A DNA stretch of 64,000 bases from Gordonia polyisoprenivorans (GTDB taxonomy: Bacteria > Actinomycetota > Actinomycetes > Mycobacteriales > Mycobacteriaceae). Below the pieces are notes generated by a model. The model worked only from the letters and a program-made list of their open reading frames with translations. It searched no databases and was not told the DNA's origin. The position numbers and the translations under genes are program-made. Of the stretch, positions 33,655 to 43,799 are shown one piece after another; the stretch's first letter is position 1; each line of letters opens with the position of its first letter. The stretch is from contig NZ_CP072203.1 in the NCBI RefSeq assembly GCF_017654315.1, forward strand, positions 310,001 to 374,000. Direction: 5' to 3'.

Positions 33655-34282
33655 GCACCAACGACGCCACTTCAAGCAACGGCCGAGCAAAGAGCTGATC
33701 GAGATGATACTGAATGACCTCGGCGGCTTGTTCCGGCGTACGTTGGTCTACCAGAATGCTGGTGCCAAGGCCGTTGACCATCGTCACCAGCCTGGTGGCC
33801 TCCAGCTCGGGCGCTACGTGCGCAGGCAACTGTCCGTCGTCGACGGCGCGCTTCAGGGCTTCGGCCAGTATGCTCTCAAGGCGGTTGATCCCACTGACGA
33901 AAGGCTCGTCAGAGATCTTCGTGTCTGTCATTGCCAACACGGCGTAAGACATGCCGACTCGATGAAAGGCGCGGCTGGCTTCATCGGTCGGTAGCGCCTC
34001 GAGCAGGAACGTCTCGATGACAGCTCGGGTTGGGGGTGGATCGTCATACTCGGCGAGCCGCTGGGCCCAGCGATCGTGACTACTGCGTTCGAGGTAGCGC
34101 AACGCCCCGACCATCAGCTCTTCTTTCGTGTTGAAGTAGTACTGGATCAGCCGTAGCGACACGCCCGCTTCCGCGGCCACCGATCGCATGGTCACAGCGT
34201 GTAGACCGTCGCGCCCGGCGACCCGCACCAACGCTTTGGCTATCTCCGCCCGGCGCGCGGTGTGGTCCGGAGTGCGCGGCAT
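33641..34282 (-). CDS. TetR-family regulator of the adjacent MFS gene
   Basis: A 213-residue TetR regulator: HAVTMRSVAAEAGVSLRLIQYYFNTKEELM is the DNA-binding region, of the BetI/AcrR-like branch. The ATG at 34282 has GAGAAGG upstream. It is divergent from an MFS efflux gene with a 16-bp palindrome in between. The TetR/MFS pair appears somewhat poorer in G+C at third codon positions than its neighbours (by eye), which may indicate separate acquisition. Confidence 0.82.
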   Translation of the reverse strand: MPRTPDHTARRAEIAKALVRVAGRDGLHAVTMRSVAAEAGVSLRLIQYYFNTKEELMVGALRYLERSSHDRWAQRLAEYDDPPPTRAVIETFLLEALPTDEASRAFHRVGMSYAVLAMTDTKISDEPFVSGINRLESILAEALKRAVDDGQLPAHVAPELEATRLVTMVNGLGTSILVDQRTPEQAAEVIQYHLDQLFARPLLEVASLVPTRP

Positions 34283-34379
34283 CAAGCCTTCTCTCCATGT
34301 GGGTTTCGCGGTACAGACTTCAACGATACTGCCGCGTGCCGCGTGGTCAACGCAGATTAATCCATCCGTGCGCGTTCTG

Positions 34380-34395
34380 TGATACACATGTATCA
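34380..34395. promoter_or_regulatory. Candidate TetR operator
   Basis: TGATACA-CA-TGTATCA is an inverted repeat with perfect 7-bp arms in the TetR/MFS intergenic region, 50 bp before the MFS start. Confidence 0.6.
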
Positions 34396-34445
34396 ACAAC
34401 ACCGAAGGGGTATGCAATGGGCGGAGCAGTCACAGCGGGCTCCGC

Positions 34446-35831
34446 GTGAGGCGCTCGAGAGCCCCTGACGTCATCCTCACGGTGGCGTGTGCAGCACAAT
34501 TCATGGTGGTGCTGGACATCTCAGTCGTGAACGTTGCACTGCCATCGATCCGCGATGCACTCGACTTCAATTCCGTCACGCTACAATGGGTCGTCAACGC
34601 GTACGCATTGCCATTCGCCGGCTTCTTGTTACTGGGTGGCCGACTTGCTGATCTCTTCGGCACACGTCGGGTGTTCCTCGTGGGATTGGGATTGTTCTCA
34701 GGGGCCAGCCTCATCGGTGGACTCGTCACCGCATCACCACTGCTCATCGGCGCTCGCGCACTTCAGGGCCTCGGTGCAGCCGTGCTCGCCCCGGCGACAC
34801 TCACGATCCTGACGTCTACCTTTCCAGAAGGGCAGCGGCGTACGCGAGCGCTGGCCACCTGGACCTCAGTCGGCATCGGCGGCGGCACAGCGGGAAACGT
34901 CCTGGGCGGAGTTCTGACCGAGTTTCTCTCGTGGCGGTCCACTCTGCTCATCAACGTTCCCGCAGGCGCTGTGGTTGCGCTCCTCACATTGCGATATCTC
35001 CCCCGAACCGGCTCTGCGACAGTAGTTCAACGGATCGATGCAGCGGGCGCAGCGCTCGCCACCATCGGGCTCGGATCACTGGCTTTCGGAGTGTCTGAGG
35101 CCGCGTCCCACGGCTGGCAAGCTGCGTCAACGATTCTCCCCTTGGCCACAGGCCTCCTCCTGCTGGTCGCTTTCATCATCGTCGAGTCGCACGTCGCCGT
35201 CCCCCTGTTTCCGCTCCGGATATTCCGGAATCGCTCAGTGTCAGTGGGCAATCTGACGATTCTTCTGGCTGGTGCTTGCCTGAATCCGATGTGGTACTTT
35301 CTGACACTGTCGATGCAGATCACGCTGGGATACACCCCGATCCAGACCGGGCTTGCTTTCATTCCCCACACACTCGTCGTCATCTTTGTCGGAGTCCGGG
35401 TCACCCCCTGGCTCATGCGCCGCGTTGACGGACGTGTACTGATCTCGATCGGGTCACTCATTGCCGCAGCCGGATTCGCATTGCAGGCACAGCTCACCCG
35501 CGATAGCGGCTACACGCTCGGAATACTCTTGCCAGCAGTCGTTTTCAGTATCGGCAGCGGGATTCTCACCACGCCGATCACATCAGCGGTGACATCGGGA
35601 GTACCGCCGAGCGAAGTCGGTGCGGCCTCCGGACTGATGAACGCGGCAAAGCAGATCGGTGGTGCGCTCGGTCTCGCCATGCTGGTCACGATCGCCGGAT
35701 CGGGCGCCTCAGACATCGCGACGACATTGAACCCATACAACAAGGCGTATTACGCCATCGCCGGAATCATGCTGGTTGTGGCGGCCACAGCGGTAGCCCT
35801 TCCCGCCCAGAAAGACGATCCTGCTGATTGA
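34446..35831 (+). CDS. DHA2-family MFS efflux transporter
   Basis: A 461-residue transporter with about fourteen spans: VVLDISVVNVALPSIRDAL (span 1 D..N motif), GGRLADLFGTRRVFL (motif A) and GGTAGNVLGGVLTEFLSWRSTLLINVPAG (motif C region). It likely exports a toxic organic compound. It begins at a GTG (34446) with only a weak ribosome binding site. An ATG at 34417 runs into a stop after ten codons. The position between two aromatic catabolic clusters makes a phenolic substrate possible, without direct evidence. Confidence 0.82.
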   Translation: MRRSRAPDVILTVACAAQFMVVLDISVVNVALPSIRDALDFNSVTLQWVVNAYALPFAGFLLLGGRLADLFGTRRVFLVGLGLFSGASLIGGLVTASPLLIGARALQGLGAAVLAPATLTILTSTFPEGQRRTRALATWTSVGIGGGTAGNVLGGVLTEFLSWRSTLLINVPAGAVVALLTLRYLPRTGSATVVQRIDAAGAALATIGLGSLAFGVSEAASHGWQAASTILPLATGLLLLVAFIIVESHVAVPLFPLRIFRNRSVSVGNLTILLAGACLNPMWYFLTLSMQITLGYTPIQTGLAFIPHTLVVIFVGVRVTPWLMRRVDGRVLISIGSLIAAAGFALQAQLTRDSGYTLGILLPAVVFSIGSGILTTPITSAVTSGVPPSEVGAASGLMNAAKQIGGALGLAMLVTIAGSGASDIATTLNPYNKAYYAIAGIMLVVAATAVALPAQKDDPAD

Positions 35832-35907
35832 GATCATCTCGCGAATCAGGTTCCGTGTATCGAAACTTCGCCGGCCGAGCGCTAACTCCGCGGACTCACT
35901 CCGACGA

Positions 35908-36921
35908 TCATTGCGCCACCACACCCGCATTCCGAAAACTTCGCGGACTGACCCCTACTGTGCGTCGAAACGACCGCGAAAAGTGTGACACGTCACGGAA
36001 ACCGAGGCGCTCGGCGATCTCGTGCACGCTCTGATCGGTATCCGAGAGCAGTGAGCGGGCTCGTTCGAAGCGTTTGCCGTACAACCATGTTCGCGGTGTG
36101 GTGCCCGCGGCGCTGAACAGTTTGTGGATGTAGCGCACCGACATACCCAACTCGGTGGCCACGTCGGCGATCGTGTGGTCGGGATCGCCGATGTGGCGCA
36201 GCATCGACTGCTGCACAGTGCGCAGGTCGTCGGCGTGCACGCGATCGGTCAGCGAACGCTGCGGCATCCGATGGTCGACCGCCGCGGAGACCACGTCGAG
36301 CAACGCCGATGCGACGGCCGCGACTGCTCCCGCGCCGAGATCGTCGTCGTGAACGGCGAGATCCACCAGCATGCTCGAGGCGACCCGGCCCACACCGGAG
36401 TCCGCATCTATCCGGAGCCCGACGGCATCGTCGATACTCACCCCGACCCGTGAGGCGAACAGATCCCGCGGCACCCGCAGAACGACCTGCTCGAACTCGG
36501 TCACCCCACTGACGATGAACGGGCGCTGCGAATCGACGAAGCCGAACGCACCGGCGTCGAGTGTCGAAGTCCGCCGCTGCTGGGTGATGGTCGCGGCACC
36601 CTTCGTCACCAGGCACAACAACAGTGCGTCCACGGGATCCGAAGCGATCATGTCGGGTGTGCGCACCACGGTGTGCGGGTCGGCGCGCACCAGACTCAAC
36701 GCCATCTCGCCGACCGGTCGCGCCGTGATGTCGGCGTCGAAGGACGAATGCAGCCGCGGCCAGTCGACATCCATCTCGCAGAACGTCATGTCGAGCGTCT
36801 CCGCCCACAACTCGCGCCCCTCCGACGAGGCCAGCTCACGCGTACTCAAGGCAACGGCCGTGCCGTCTGAAACACCAGCGGCCGTGCCGTCCGGGTCAAG
36901 ATTCGGTGCACTCTCGGTCAT
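35908..36921 (-). CDS. AraC-family regulator A, divergent from the P450 operon
   Basis: A 337-residue AraC protein with an N-terminal AraC-binding-like cupin (about 40-200) and a C-terminal HTH_18 region (about 235-335): [52 protein letters not shown]. It is a paralogue of the regulator at 39658-40647; both share EMDVDWP, RPVGE/D, TVVRTP/TVIRTP and the RDVSHF helix. The 17-bp motif at 36944-36960 lies 23 bp before this start, exactly as for the paralogue. Likely activates the divergent P450 genes in response to a phenolic. Confidence 0.85.
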   Translation of the reverse strand: MTESAPNLDPDGTAAGVSDGTAVALSTRELASSEGRELWAETLDMTFCEMDVDWPRLHSSFDADITARPVGEMALSLVRADPHTVVRTPDMIASDPVDALLLCLVTKGAATITQQRRTSTLDAGAFGFVDSQRPFIVSGVTEFEQVVLRVPRDLFASRVGVSIDDAVGLRIDADSGVGRVASSMLVDLAVHDDDLGAGAVAAVASALLDVVSAAVDHRMPQRSLTDRVHADDLRTVQQSMLRHIGDPDHTIADVATELGMSVRYIHKLFSAAGTTPRTWLYGKRFERARSLLSDTDQSVHEIAERLGFRDVSHFSRSFRRTVGVSPRSFRNAGVVAQ

Positions 36922-36943
36922 TCTCAGCCGCCACCTCCCTCCT

Positions 36944-36960
36944 TAGTGTTCCAGATCACA
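36944..36960. promoter_or_regulatory. Shared aromatic-regulon motif, copy 1
   Basis: TAGTGTTCCAGATCACA matches the motif at 40670-40686 at 14 of 17 positions. It lies 23 bp before the AraC start and 88 bp before the P450 start. It also fits a degenerate CRP/GlxR site (GTGT-N6-TCAC), so the binding protein may be an AraC regulator or a GlxR-type global regulator. Confidence 0.6.
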
Positions 36961-37048
36961 ACCTTTTCCACGCAGACGCCAGGGGCATTCCGGATATGGG
37001 AGCACCCCTACCCCCGTCTGTTCGGAATACCCATACGTAAGGACGATC

Positions 37049-38275
37049 ATGACGCTCACATCCGCGGCGACACCGCGCTGGATCACCGACATCACGATGG
37101 CCGAGCTGGAGGCCGACCCGCGCCCGTTCTACGAACGCCTGCGAAGTGAGGCACCAGTAGCGTTCGTGCCGCAACTGGGTCTGCACATCGTCTCGACCAG
37201 GGAGTTGTGCCTGGAGATCGCGAAGGATTCCGAGAGCTGGCCCGCGGTGATCTCCCCGGCGGGTGGCCGGACCTTCGGCCCCGGGGCAATCCTCAACTCC
37301 AATGGGCCCGAGCACCGTGAACTGCGCGGGATGGTCGAGCCGCACCTGCAGCCATCGGCCGTCGACACCTACATCGACGACCTCGTCCGGCCCTTCGCAC
37401 GCAGCAGACTCGCCGACTTCGAGGACAACGGAGCTGCCGACATCGTCGCCGAATACTGCGAACCGGTCAGCGTGCGCGCGCTGGGTGACCTCCTTGGCCT
37501 CGACGACGTCAGCACCGACAAGCTGCGCGAATGGTTCCACAAGCTCAGCGTCTCGTTCACCAATGCCGACATGACCGCCGACGGCGAGTTCGCCAATCCG
37601 GACGGGTTCATCCCCGGCGACGAGGCCAAGGCCGAGATCATCGCGCACGTCGACCCGAAGATCGACCAGTGGATCGAGCACCCCGATCACACCGCGATCT
37701 CCCATTGGCTCCACGACGGCATGCCCGAGGGACAGACCCGCAGCCGCGAGGTCATCTACCCGAATCTCTACGTCTTCCTGCTCGGCGCGATGCAGGAGCC
37801 GGGCCACGCGATGGGGACCACCCTTGCCGGTCTGTTCAGCCGGCCCGATCAACTCGAGCGGGTCATCGACGACCCCACCCTCATCCCCCGGGCCGTCGCC
37901 GAGGGCATGCGCTGGGTGGCACCGATCTGGTCGGCCGCGGTGAAGGTCGCCACCAGCGAGGTGACCGTCGGTGGCGTGACCCTGCCGCAGGGGTCACTGG
38001 TGATGCTCTCCTACGGTTCGGCCAACAACGACGAGAACGCCTACGACGCACCCACCTCCTACGACCTCGACCGCGCCGTCATCCCGAATCTGACCTTTGG
38101 CGGTGGCGTACACGCCTGCGCCGGAACCTATTTCGCCAGCGCGGTGGTGCGGATCGCACTCGAGGAGCTGTTCGAGTCGATCCCCAACATCGAACGGGAC
38201 ACCGCTCACGAGATCGACTTCTGGGGTTGGGGATTCCGCGGACCCAAGCAGCTGCACGTGCAGTGGGAGGTCTGA
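37049..38275 (+). CDS. gcoA: Cytochrome P450 CYP255A, guaiacol/alkylguaiacol O-demethylase
   Basis: A 408-residue soluble P450. [10 protein letters not shown] contains the haem-ligand Cys (C357). The sequence aligns end to end with my recollection of Amycolatopsis GcoA, offset by one: F75, F169, V241, G245, I292 and F395 of its pocket are F76, F170, V242, G246, I293 and F396 here, while T296 is A297. The I-helix reads [11 protein letters not shown], lacking the usual acid-alcohol pair in the same way as GcoA. Expected reaction: O-demethylation of guaiacol or 4-alkylguaiacol (as Rhodococcus AgcA) to a catechol plus formaldehyde. The reductase gene follows after one base. Confidence 0.88.
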   Translation: MTLTSAATPRWITDITMAELEADPRPFYERLRSEAPVAFVPQLGLHIVSTRELCLEIAKDSESWPAVISPAGGRTFGPGAILNSNGPEHRELRGMVEPHLQPSAVDTYIDDLVRPFARSRLADFEDNGAADIVAEYCEPVSVRALGDLLGLDDVSTDKLREWFHKLSVSFTNADMTADGEFANPDGFIPGDEAKAEIIAHVDPKIDQWIEHPDHTAISHWLHDGMPEGQTRSREVIYPNLYVFLLGAMQEPGHAMGTTLAGLFSRPDQLERVIDDPTLIPRAVAEGMRWVAPIWSAAVKVATSEVTVGGVTLPQGSLVMLSYGSANNDENAYDAPTSYDLDRAVIPNLTFGGGVHACAGTYFASAVVRIALEELFESIPNIERDTAHEIDFWGWGFRGPKQLHVQWEV

Positions 38276-38276
38276 G

Positions 38277-39332
38277 GTGACCGCCACCACCGCCGCAACC
38301 CACCGGGTGCGGGTCGGCACAACCACTCTCGAGGTGGCCCCGGACCAGACCATCCTGGACGCAGCGCTACGCGCGAACGCCTGGATTCCGCACTCCTGCA
38401 CGCAGGGCACGTGTGGGTCGTGCAAGCTGTCGGTGGTGTGCGGGCGCGTCGATCACCGCGACTCCCCCGAATACACCTTGACCGCCGACGAACGCGAACG
38501 TGGAATGGCGTTGGCGTGCATGGCCACTCCGTGCGGCGAGGTGACGGTCGAGCCGATCGGAGCCATCGACGAATCGATCCCACGGCATCCGCTGCGCGAT
38601 CACTGCGGCACCCTCGCCGAGATCACCGAGATCGCCGACCACACGCGGCGACTCGTGGTCGATCTCGACGACGACATGGCGTTCAACGCCGGCCAGTACT
38701 GCGAACTCGTCGTCCCGTCCACCGGCACAACCCCGGGTACCGTTGTGACACGGCAGTATTCGATGGCCAACCCGCCCTCGGAAACGCGCAGACTGGAGTT
38801 CCACATCAAACTCACCCCCGGCGGGGCAGCCACCGAACGGTGGATCTTCTCGACCCTGGCCGTCGGTGATCGTCTCCGCCTGCGCGGGCCGTTGGGGCAA
38901 TTCCATCTCGTGGCCGAGCAGACCGGACCAGGCATCCTCATCGGCGGCGGCACCGGGCTCGCACCGCTGTGCTCCATCGCCTCACACGCCCTGGAGCACA
39001 ATCTGATTCCTGAAATCCATCTTTATCACGGCGGGCGTCGGCGCGCTGACCTCTACGACGTCGAGCGCTTCACCGCGCTCGCCGCCACCGACAGCAGGTT
39101 CCACTATCACCCGGTGCTCAGTGAGCAGGAGTGGGACGGTGCCACCGGCCTGGTCACCGACGCCGTCCTCGCCGACTTCTCCTCATGCAAGGGCATGAGC
39201 GGATTCCTCTGTGGCCCACCACCGATGGTGCAGGCCGGTATCAAAGCACTCAAGCGCCGGCGGATGGCGCCGCGCATGATCTTCCGTGAAGAATTCACCC
39301 CCGCCATCCCGGCGACCACACCCCAGGAGTGA
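38277..39332 (+). CDS. gcoB: GcoB/AgcB-type P450 reductase (2Fe-2S, FAD, NADH)
   Basis: A 351-residue three-domain protein. A plant-type 2Fe-2S ferredoxin comes first (C41, C46, C49, C81), then the FAD domain (R159-[13 protein letters not shown]) and the NAD domain (GGGTGLAPL, 223-231; C-terminal [10 protein letters not shown]). The fused ferredoxin-reductase order is that of GcoB, which alone feeds electrons to GcoA. The GTG start at 38277 lies one base after the P450 stop; the open frame further upstream overlaps the P450 gene and is rejected. Confidence 0.88.
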   Translation: MTATTAATHRVRVGTTTLEVAPDQTILDAALRANAWIPHSCTQGTCGSCKLSVVCGRVDHRDSPEYTLTADERERGMALACMATPCGEVTVEPIGAIDESIPRHPLRDHCGTLAEITEIADHTRRLVVDLDDDMAFNAGQYCELVVPSTGTTPGTVVTRQYSMANPPSETRRLEFHIKLTPGGAATERWIFSTLAVGDRLRLRGPLGQFHLVAEQTGPGILIGGGTGLAPLCSIASHALEHNLIPEIHLYHGGRRRADLYDVERFTALAATDSRFHYHPVLSEQEWDGATGLVTDAVLADFSSCKGMSGFLCGPPPMVQAGIKALKRRRMAPRMIFREEFTPAIPATTPQE

Positions 39333-39337
39333 GCACC

Positions 39338-39640
39338 ATGTATGTCATCACCGTCATCTACCACCACCCCGACGATCCCGCCGCCTTCGACGAGTACTAC
39401 TCCTCGGCGCATCGTCCCCTTGCCGAGGCGATCAACGGCCTCACGGCTCTATCGGTAAGCCGATGCGAATCGCTCGACGAGTCACCGCCCGCCGAGTACG
39501 TGATTGCCCGCTTGGTCTTCGCTACCAAAGACGATGCGCTCAAGGGCCTTTCGTCGCCGGAGGGACAAGCAGCCGCAGGCGACGTCGCGAACTTCGCCAC
39601 CGGTGGGGCCACCATGCTCTTCGGCGAGGCCCCCGCCTGA
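39338..39640 (+). CDS. EthD-family protein of the P450 operon
   Basis: A 100-residue ferredoxin-like-fold protein: [31 protein letters not shown] is the EthD-domain start (dimeric alpha/beta barrel). EthD is required with P450 EthB for ether cleavage in Rhodococcus ruber, by an unknown mechanism. Its presence directly behind an O-demethylating P450 and reductase repeats that pairing. The ATG at 39338 is eight bases after AGGAG; an in-frame GTG at 39329 overlaps that site. Confidence 0.8.
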   Translation: MYVITVIYHHPDDPAAFDEYYSSAHRPLAEAINGLTALSVSRCESLDESPPAEYVIARLVFATKDDALKGLSSPEGQAAAGDVANFATGGATMLFGEAPA

Positions 39641-39657
39641 GACCCGGCACGCGGCGC

Positions 39658-40647
39658 TCACCCGGTTCGGAACCGGCCCGGACTCGTACCCACCTGCTTA
39701 CGGAACAGACGACCGAAATGCGACACGTCACGAAATCCCACGTACTCACTGATCGTGGCGACCGGATCCCCGGTCGTCGCGAGCAGGTGCTTGGCGCGCT
39801 CGATCCGGGCCTCGTACAGCCAGCCGTTGGCAGTGCGCCCCGCCCCCTGCGCAAGTTTCTGCAGGTTGCGCAGCGACATCCCGCTGAGATGGGCAACGTC
39901 GGAGACGGTCAGGTCGGCGTCGTGGAGGTTGTCGGCGATGACCTTCTCGATGCGGGCGAGGTCCTGCGCGCGATATCCGTCAGCCGGGCGCACGATGGGC
40001 GCGGACTCGAGGATCGTCGCCGAGAGCATGCTGATCGCCGACGACGCGAACGGGACCGCGGTGGCCGCAGGCAACTCGGTGACCGCCATGTCAGTCAGCA
40101 CCCGGCCGATGATCGCCGATGCCCCGTCGTCGGCAGGGTCGAAGGCGCGGGCGGTGACCCGCGCGGCGAGCGCCTCGGGCAACCGCCCCTCCACCAGCCT
40201 GCCCGGTACCCGTACCACCACTTGCCGGAACCGGGTCGGGGCGTCGAAGACGAACGGCGCGGCCAGGTCCATCAGCACAAAGGCTCCGCCCGAGACGACC
40301 GCACTCCTGCCGTTCTGGCGCACCTCCACCTGACCCTCGGTCACCACACACACCAGAAAGTCTGGGCAGGAGTCGGATTCGATCATCGCCGGAGTTCGGA
40401 TCACGGTTTGCGCATCACAGCGGATGGAGCTGACGTGCAGATCGCCGACCGGACGTCCACCCCATTCGGCGTCGAGTTCGTTCCGGGTCGTGGGCCAGTC
40501 GACGTCCATCTCGGCGTAGAGGGTGCCCAGCGCACTGCGCCACTCGTTGCGGCCCTCGGCGGCGTCGAGCTGCCGGGTGTCGAGCGAGAGCACCGGCCAG
40601 GAATCCGGTATGCGTCCAGGGTCCATCGACTGTGCGCGTTCAGCCAT
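39658..40647 (-). CDS. AraC-family regulator B, divergent from the hydroxylase operon
   Basis: A 329-residue AraC regulator, paralogous to the one at 35908-36921: N-terminal cupin-like sensor, then [21 protein letters not shown] and [29 protein letters not shown] choose the ATG at 40647 because GGAGG lies ten bases upstream. That start also places the shared 17-bp motif 23 bp away, the same distance as for the paralogue; the GTG at 40659 would lie against the GGAGG. Probably controls the HpaB-type hydroxylase operon to its right. Confidence 0.85.
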   Translation of the reverse strand: MAERAQSMDPGRIPDSWPVLSLDTRQLDAAEGRNEWRSALGTLYAEMDVDWPTTRNELDAEWGGRPVGDLHVSSIRCDAQTVIRTPAMIESDSCPDFLVCVVTEGQVEVRQNGRSAVVSGGAFVLMDLAAPFVFDAPTRFRQVVVRVPGRLVEGRLPEALAARVTARAFDPADDGASAIIGRVLTDMAVTELPAATAVPFASSAISMLSATILESAPIVRPADGYRAQDLARIEKVIADNLHDADLTVSDVAHLSGMSLRNLQKLAQGAGRTANGWLYEARIERAKHLLATTGDPVATISEYVGFRDVSHFGRLFRKQVGTSPGRFRTG

Positions 40648-40669
40648 GTCGTGCCACACCTCCGGGTTC

Positions 40670-40686
40670 TAGTGTTCTACGTCACA
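40670..40686. promoter_or_regulatory. Shared aromatic-regulon motif, copy 2
   Basis: TAGTGTTCTACGTCACA is the second copy, 23 bp before regulator B and 132 bp before the hydroxylase start. As a CRP/GlxR-type site it would read GTGT-TCTACG-TCAC, with the central TA of the GlxR consensus. Confidence 0.6.
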
Positions 40687-40818
40687 GGGACGTGGCACCG
40701 CCACCATATACCGCATCGCAGCAGCGGCGCGAGCACCAGATCTGTTGCCGAGCACGCAAGTGCCGCAGCGCTTCACGCCACGTCTCCTGGCCCCCACCCA
40801 TGTGTCCAGGAGGAACCG

Positions 40819-42387
40819 ATGACCACCGCACCCCTTGCCGAGCGCACCCGTACCGGACTCAACGACGTCCGGCCGATGACCGGTGATGAGTACCTCGAAT
40901 CGTTGCGTGACGGACGCGAGATCTATTTCCGCGGAGAACGCGTCGACGACGTCACCACCCATCCGGCATTCCGGAATTCCGCGCGCTCGGTGGCCCGTAT
41001 GTACGACGCGCTGCATCAGCCCGACGCGCAGGGTGTACTGGCGGTGCCGACCGATACCGGCAACGGTGGTTTCACCCACCCGTTCTTCAAGACCGCCCAC
41101 ACCTCCGAAGACCTCGTCGTCGCCCGCGACGCCATCGTCACCTGGCAGCGCGAGGTCTACGGCTGGATGGGGCGCTCCCCCGACTACAAGGCGTCGTTTC
41201 TGGGCACACTGGGCGCCAACGCCGATTTCTACGGCGACTACCGGCAGAACGCGTTGGACTGGTACAAGAAGTCGCAGGAACGCGTCCTGTACCTCAATCA
41301 CGCGATCGTGAACCCGCCGATCGATCGTGACAAGCCGGCCGACGAGACCGCCGACGTCTGCATCCACGTCGTCGAGGAGACCGACACAGGGCTGATCGTC
41401 TCGGGCGCCAAGGTCGTGGCCACCGGGTCGGCCATCACCAATGCCAACTTCATCGCGCACTACGGATTGCCGCTGCGCAAGAAGGAATTCGGCCTCATCT
41501 TCACCGTGCCGATGTATTCGCCGGGCCTGAAGCTGTTGTGCCGTACCTCGTATGAGATGAATGCGGCGGTGATGGGCTCGCCGTTCGACTACCCGTTGTC
41601 GAGCCGCTTCGACGAGAACGACGCCATCATGGTCTTCGATCGGGTGCTGGTTCCGTGGGAGAACGTCTTCGCATACGACGTCGAAACCACCAACAACTTC
41701 GTCATGCGGTCGGGCTTTTTGAACCGCTTCATGTTCCACGGCTGCGCCCGCCTGGCCGTCAAACTCGATTTCATCGCCGGATGCGTCATGAAGGGTGTGG
41801 AGATGACCGGCTCGGCCGGTTTCCGAGGCGTGCAGATGCAGATCGGCGAGATCCTCAACTGGCGCGACATGTTCTGGGGGCTCTCCGACGCGATGGCCAA
41901 GTCCCCGGACGAGTGGGTCAACGGCGCCGTGCAGCCCAACCTGAACTACGGCCTCGCCTACCGCACCTTCATGGGCGTCGGGTATCCGCGGGTCAAGGAG
42001 ATCATCCAACAGGTCCTCGGGTCGGGGTTGATCTATCTGAATTCGCACGCCGACGACTGGGGAAACCCCGAGATCGCCGGCTACCTCAACCAGTACGTTC
42101 GCGGCTCCCACGGCATCGCGGCGATCGATCGTGTGCAGCTGCTCAAACTGCTCTGGGATGCGGTCGGCACCGAATTCGGCGGGCGCCACGAACTCTACGA
42201 GCGCAACTACGGCGGAGATCACGAAGCCGTCCGATTCCAGACGCTGTTCGCCTATCAGGGCAGCGGCCAGGACGTGGCGCTCAAGGGGTTCGCCGAACAG
42301 TGCATGTCGGAGTACGACGTGGACGGGTGGACCCGACCGGATCTGATCAACAACGACGACCTGCACATCGTGCGGGATGCGCGATGA
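40819..42387 (+). CDS. HpaB-family flavin-dependent (alkyl)phenol hydroxylase, large subunit
   Basis: A 522-residue FADH2-dependent monooxygenase of the HpaB/PheA group, typical length. The acyl-CoA-dehydrogenase-like core shows [53 protein letters not shown], and [11 protein letters not shown]. It would hydroxylate a phenol ortho to the OH, giving the catechol. In Rhodococcus rhodochrous EP4 the alkylphenol genes aphAB encode such a pair next to a meta-cleavage operon; the context here agrees. AGGAGG precedes the ATG, and the stop overlaps the reductase start (ATGA). Confidence 0.85.
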   Translation: MTTAPLAERTRTGLNDVRPMTGDEYLESLRDGREIYFRGERVDDVTTHPAFRNSARSVARMYDALHQPDAQGVLAVPTDTGNGGFTHPFFKTAHTSEDLVVARDAIVTWQREVYGWMGRSPDYKASFLGTLGANADFYGDYRQNALDWYKKSQERVLYLNHAIVNPPIDRDKPADETADVCIHVVEETDTGLIVSGAKVVATGSAITNANFIAHYGLPLRKKEFGLIFTVPMYSPGLKLLCRTSYEMNAAVMGSPFDYPLSSRFDENDAIMVFDRVLVPWENVFAYDVETTNNFVMRSGFLNRFMFHGCARLAVKLDFIAGCVMKGVEMTGSAGFRGVQMQIGEILNWRDMFWGLSDAMAKSPDEWVNGAVQPNLNYGLAYRTFMGVGYPRVKEIIQQVLGSGLIYLNSHADDWGNPEIAGYLNQYVRGSHGIAAIDRVQLLKLLWDAVGTEFGGRHELYERNYGGDHEAVRFQTLFAYQGSGQDVALKGFAEQCMSEYDVDGWTRPDLINNDDLHIVRDAR

Positions 42388-42932
42388 CCGCCGTCGGCCC
42401 CGACACCGACGGTGAGGTGAGCGCGACACCGCTGCGGATGCGTAAGGCCTTGGGGCGCTTCGCCAGCGGGGTGACCATCGTGACCACCGCCGAAGCCGGG
42501 GACGGGGGTACCGCGGACGGGGACACCGTGCACGGGATGACCGCCAATGCGTTCACCTCGGTCTCCCTCGATCCGCCGCTGGTCCTCGTCTCCATCGCCA
42601 ACCGGGCGAAGATGAACGCCAAGATCGCCGACACCGGCCGATACGGGGTGTCGATCCTCGCCAGCGATCAGGAACCGCTGTCTCTGCATTTCGCCGGCGC
42701 GGCAAGCGAACCCGATCTGGTCAGGTTCACCTGGCGTCGCGGCGTCCCGCTGCTCGACGGCGCACTGGTCCACCTGTCATGCACCGTCACCGACTCCCAC
42801 CCCGCAGGCGATCACACACTGCACGTGGGTCGGGTCGAGGAACTCTGGTTCGACGACGGTCATCCACTCCTGTTCTACACCGGCAGTTTTCGAGCGCTGG
42901 AGCTGCAGGGCGATCAGGGCTGGGGCTTCTAG
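42384..42932 (+). CDS. HpaC-like flavin reductase of the phenol hydroxylase
   Basis: A 182-residue flavin reductase-like domain protein. [38 protein letters not shown] and [14 protein letters not shown] segments are the flavin-binding motifs of the HpaC/NtaB family. It supplies reduced flavin to the hydroxylase encoded immediately upstream (four-base overlap). Residues 38-50 contain a Gly/Asp-rich insertion. Confidence 0.87.
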   Translation: MTAVGPDTDGEVSATPLRMRKALGRFASGVTIVTTAEAGDGGTADGDTVHGMTANAFTSVSLDPPLVLVSIANRAKMNAKIADTGRYGVSILASDQEPLSLHFAGAASEPDLVRFTWRRGVPLLDGALVHLSCTVTDSHPAGDHTLHVGRVEELWFDDGHPLLFYTGSFRALELQGDQGWGF

Positions 42933-42968
42933 GTCGCGGGAACGGCGACACTTCACGAAAGGTGGATC

Positions 42969-43778
42969 ATGGCAGCACTACAAACGGTTCAGAAGATCGG
43001 TCCGGTCCTGGACCTCTTCACCGTCGAACGCCCGGAGTGGGGTGTCACCGAGGTGGCCTCGGCCATCGGCGTCCCCCGTTCGAGCGCACACGCACTGTTG
43101 GCGTCCCTGGTCGACATCGGGCTCTTGCAGTGCCGATCGCGGGGTAGGTATCGCATCGGTTGGCGGATCGTCGAACTCAATCAGACCCTGCAGGGCACCG
43201 TCGATGTGCGTACCTGCGCCGCACCGATCCTCCGCTCACTGTCGGAGAAGTACGGCGAGACCGCACATCTGGCGATCATGGAGCGTTATCGCGTGATGTA
43301 CGTCGACAAGGTCGTCGGCACACATGTCATCAATGTGTCCGGCGCGCGGATCGGCGCACACCTCGACGCGCACTGCAGCGCCGTCGGCAAGGCCTTGCTG
43401 GCCCACCGCCATCCCGGTGAGATCGAACGCAACGTCCTCAACAGTCCGTTGCACCGCTATACCGCGTCAACGATCACCAGCGCTGCCGAGCTCACCAGGG
43501 AGCTCAAAGCCGTTCTGCGTCATGGTTGCGCCTTCGACAATGGCGAGGCCGTCGCCGACGTGAATTGTGTGGCCGCACCCATCCGCGACGAGATGGGCGT
43601 GGTGGTGGCGGCGATCTCGATCACCGCCCCCGCCAGCCGATTCGTGCCCACGCAACAGGAGTTCCGGCGCGCGGTGATCGGCGCGGCGAACGCGGTCACC
43701 AAGTCCCTCACGGCATCGGTACCCGCCGAGATCGCCCCCGACACCCAGGTGTCCGCGCTCCACGCGATCGCCGGATGA
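42969..43778 (+). CDS. IclR-family transcriptional regulator
   Basis: A 269-residue IclR protein: N-terminal winged helix (GVTEVASAIGVPRSSAHALLASLVDIGLLQ), then the GAF-like effector domain with HLAIMERYRVMYVDKVVG, SAVGKALLA and DNGEAVADVNCVAAPIRDEMG. It is embedded in the hydroxylase/meta-cleavage operon between the flavin reductase and hydratase genes, so it is likely a pathway-specific regulator responding to an intermediate. AAAGGTGG precedes the ATG. Confidence 0.87.
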   Translation: MAALQTVQKIGPVLDLFTVERPEWGVTEVASAIGVPRSSAHALLASLVDIGLLQCRSRGRYRIGWRIVELNQTLQGTVDVRTCAAPILRSLSEKYGETAHLAIMERYRVMYVDKVVGTHVINVSGARIGAHLDAHCSAVGKALLAHRHPGEIERNVLNSPLHRYTASTITSAAELTRELKAVLRHGCAFDNGEAVADVNCVAAPIRDEMGVVVAAISITAPASRFVPTQQEFRRAVIGAANAVTKSLTASVPAEIAPDTQVSALHAIAG

Positions 43779-43799
43779 GACGAGAAGGAGCTCACAGAA

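Noticed and set aside
39286..42387. A 1033-codon open frame that would fuse a long N-terminus to the HpaB-type hydroxylase
   Set aside because: Its first half is antisense to the AraC gene and crosses the EthD gene; the hydroxylase has its own AGGAGG and ATG at 40819.
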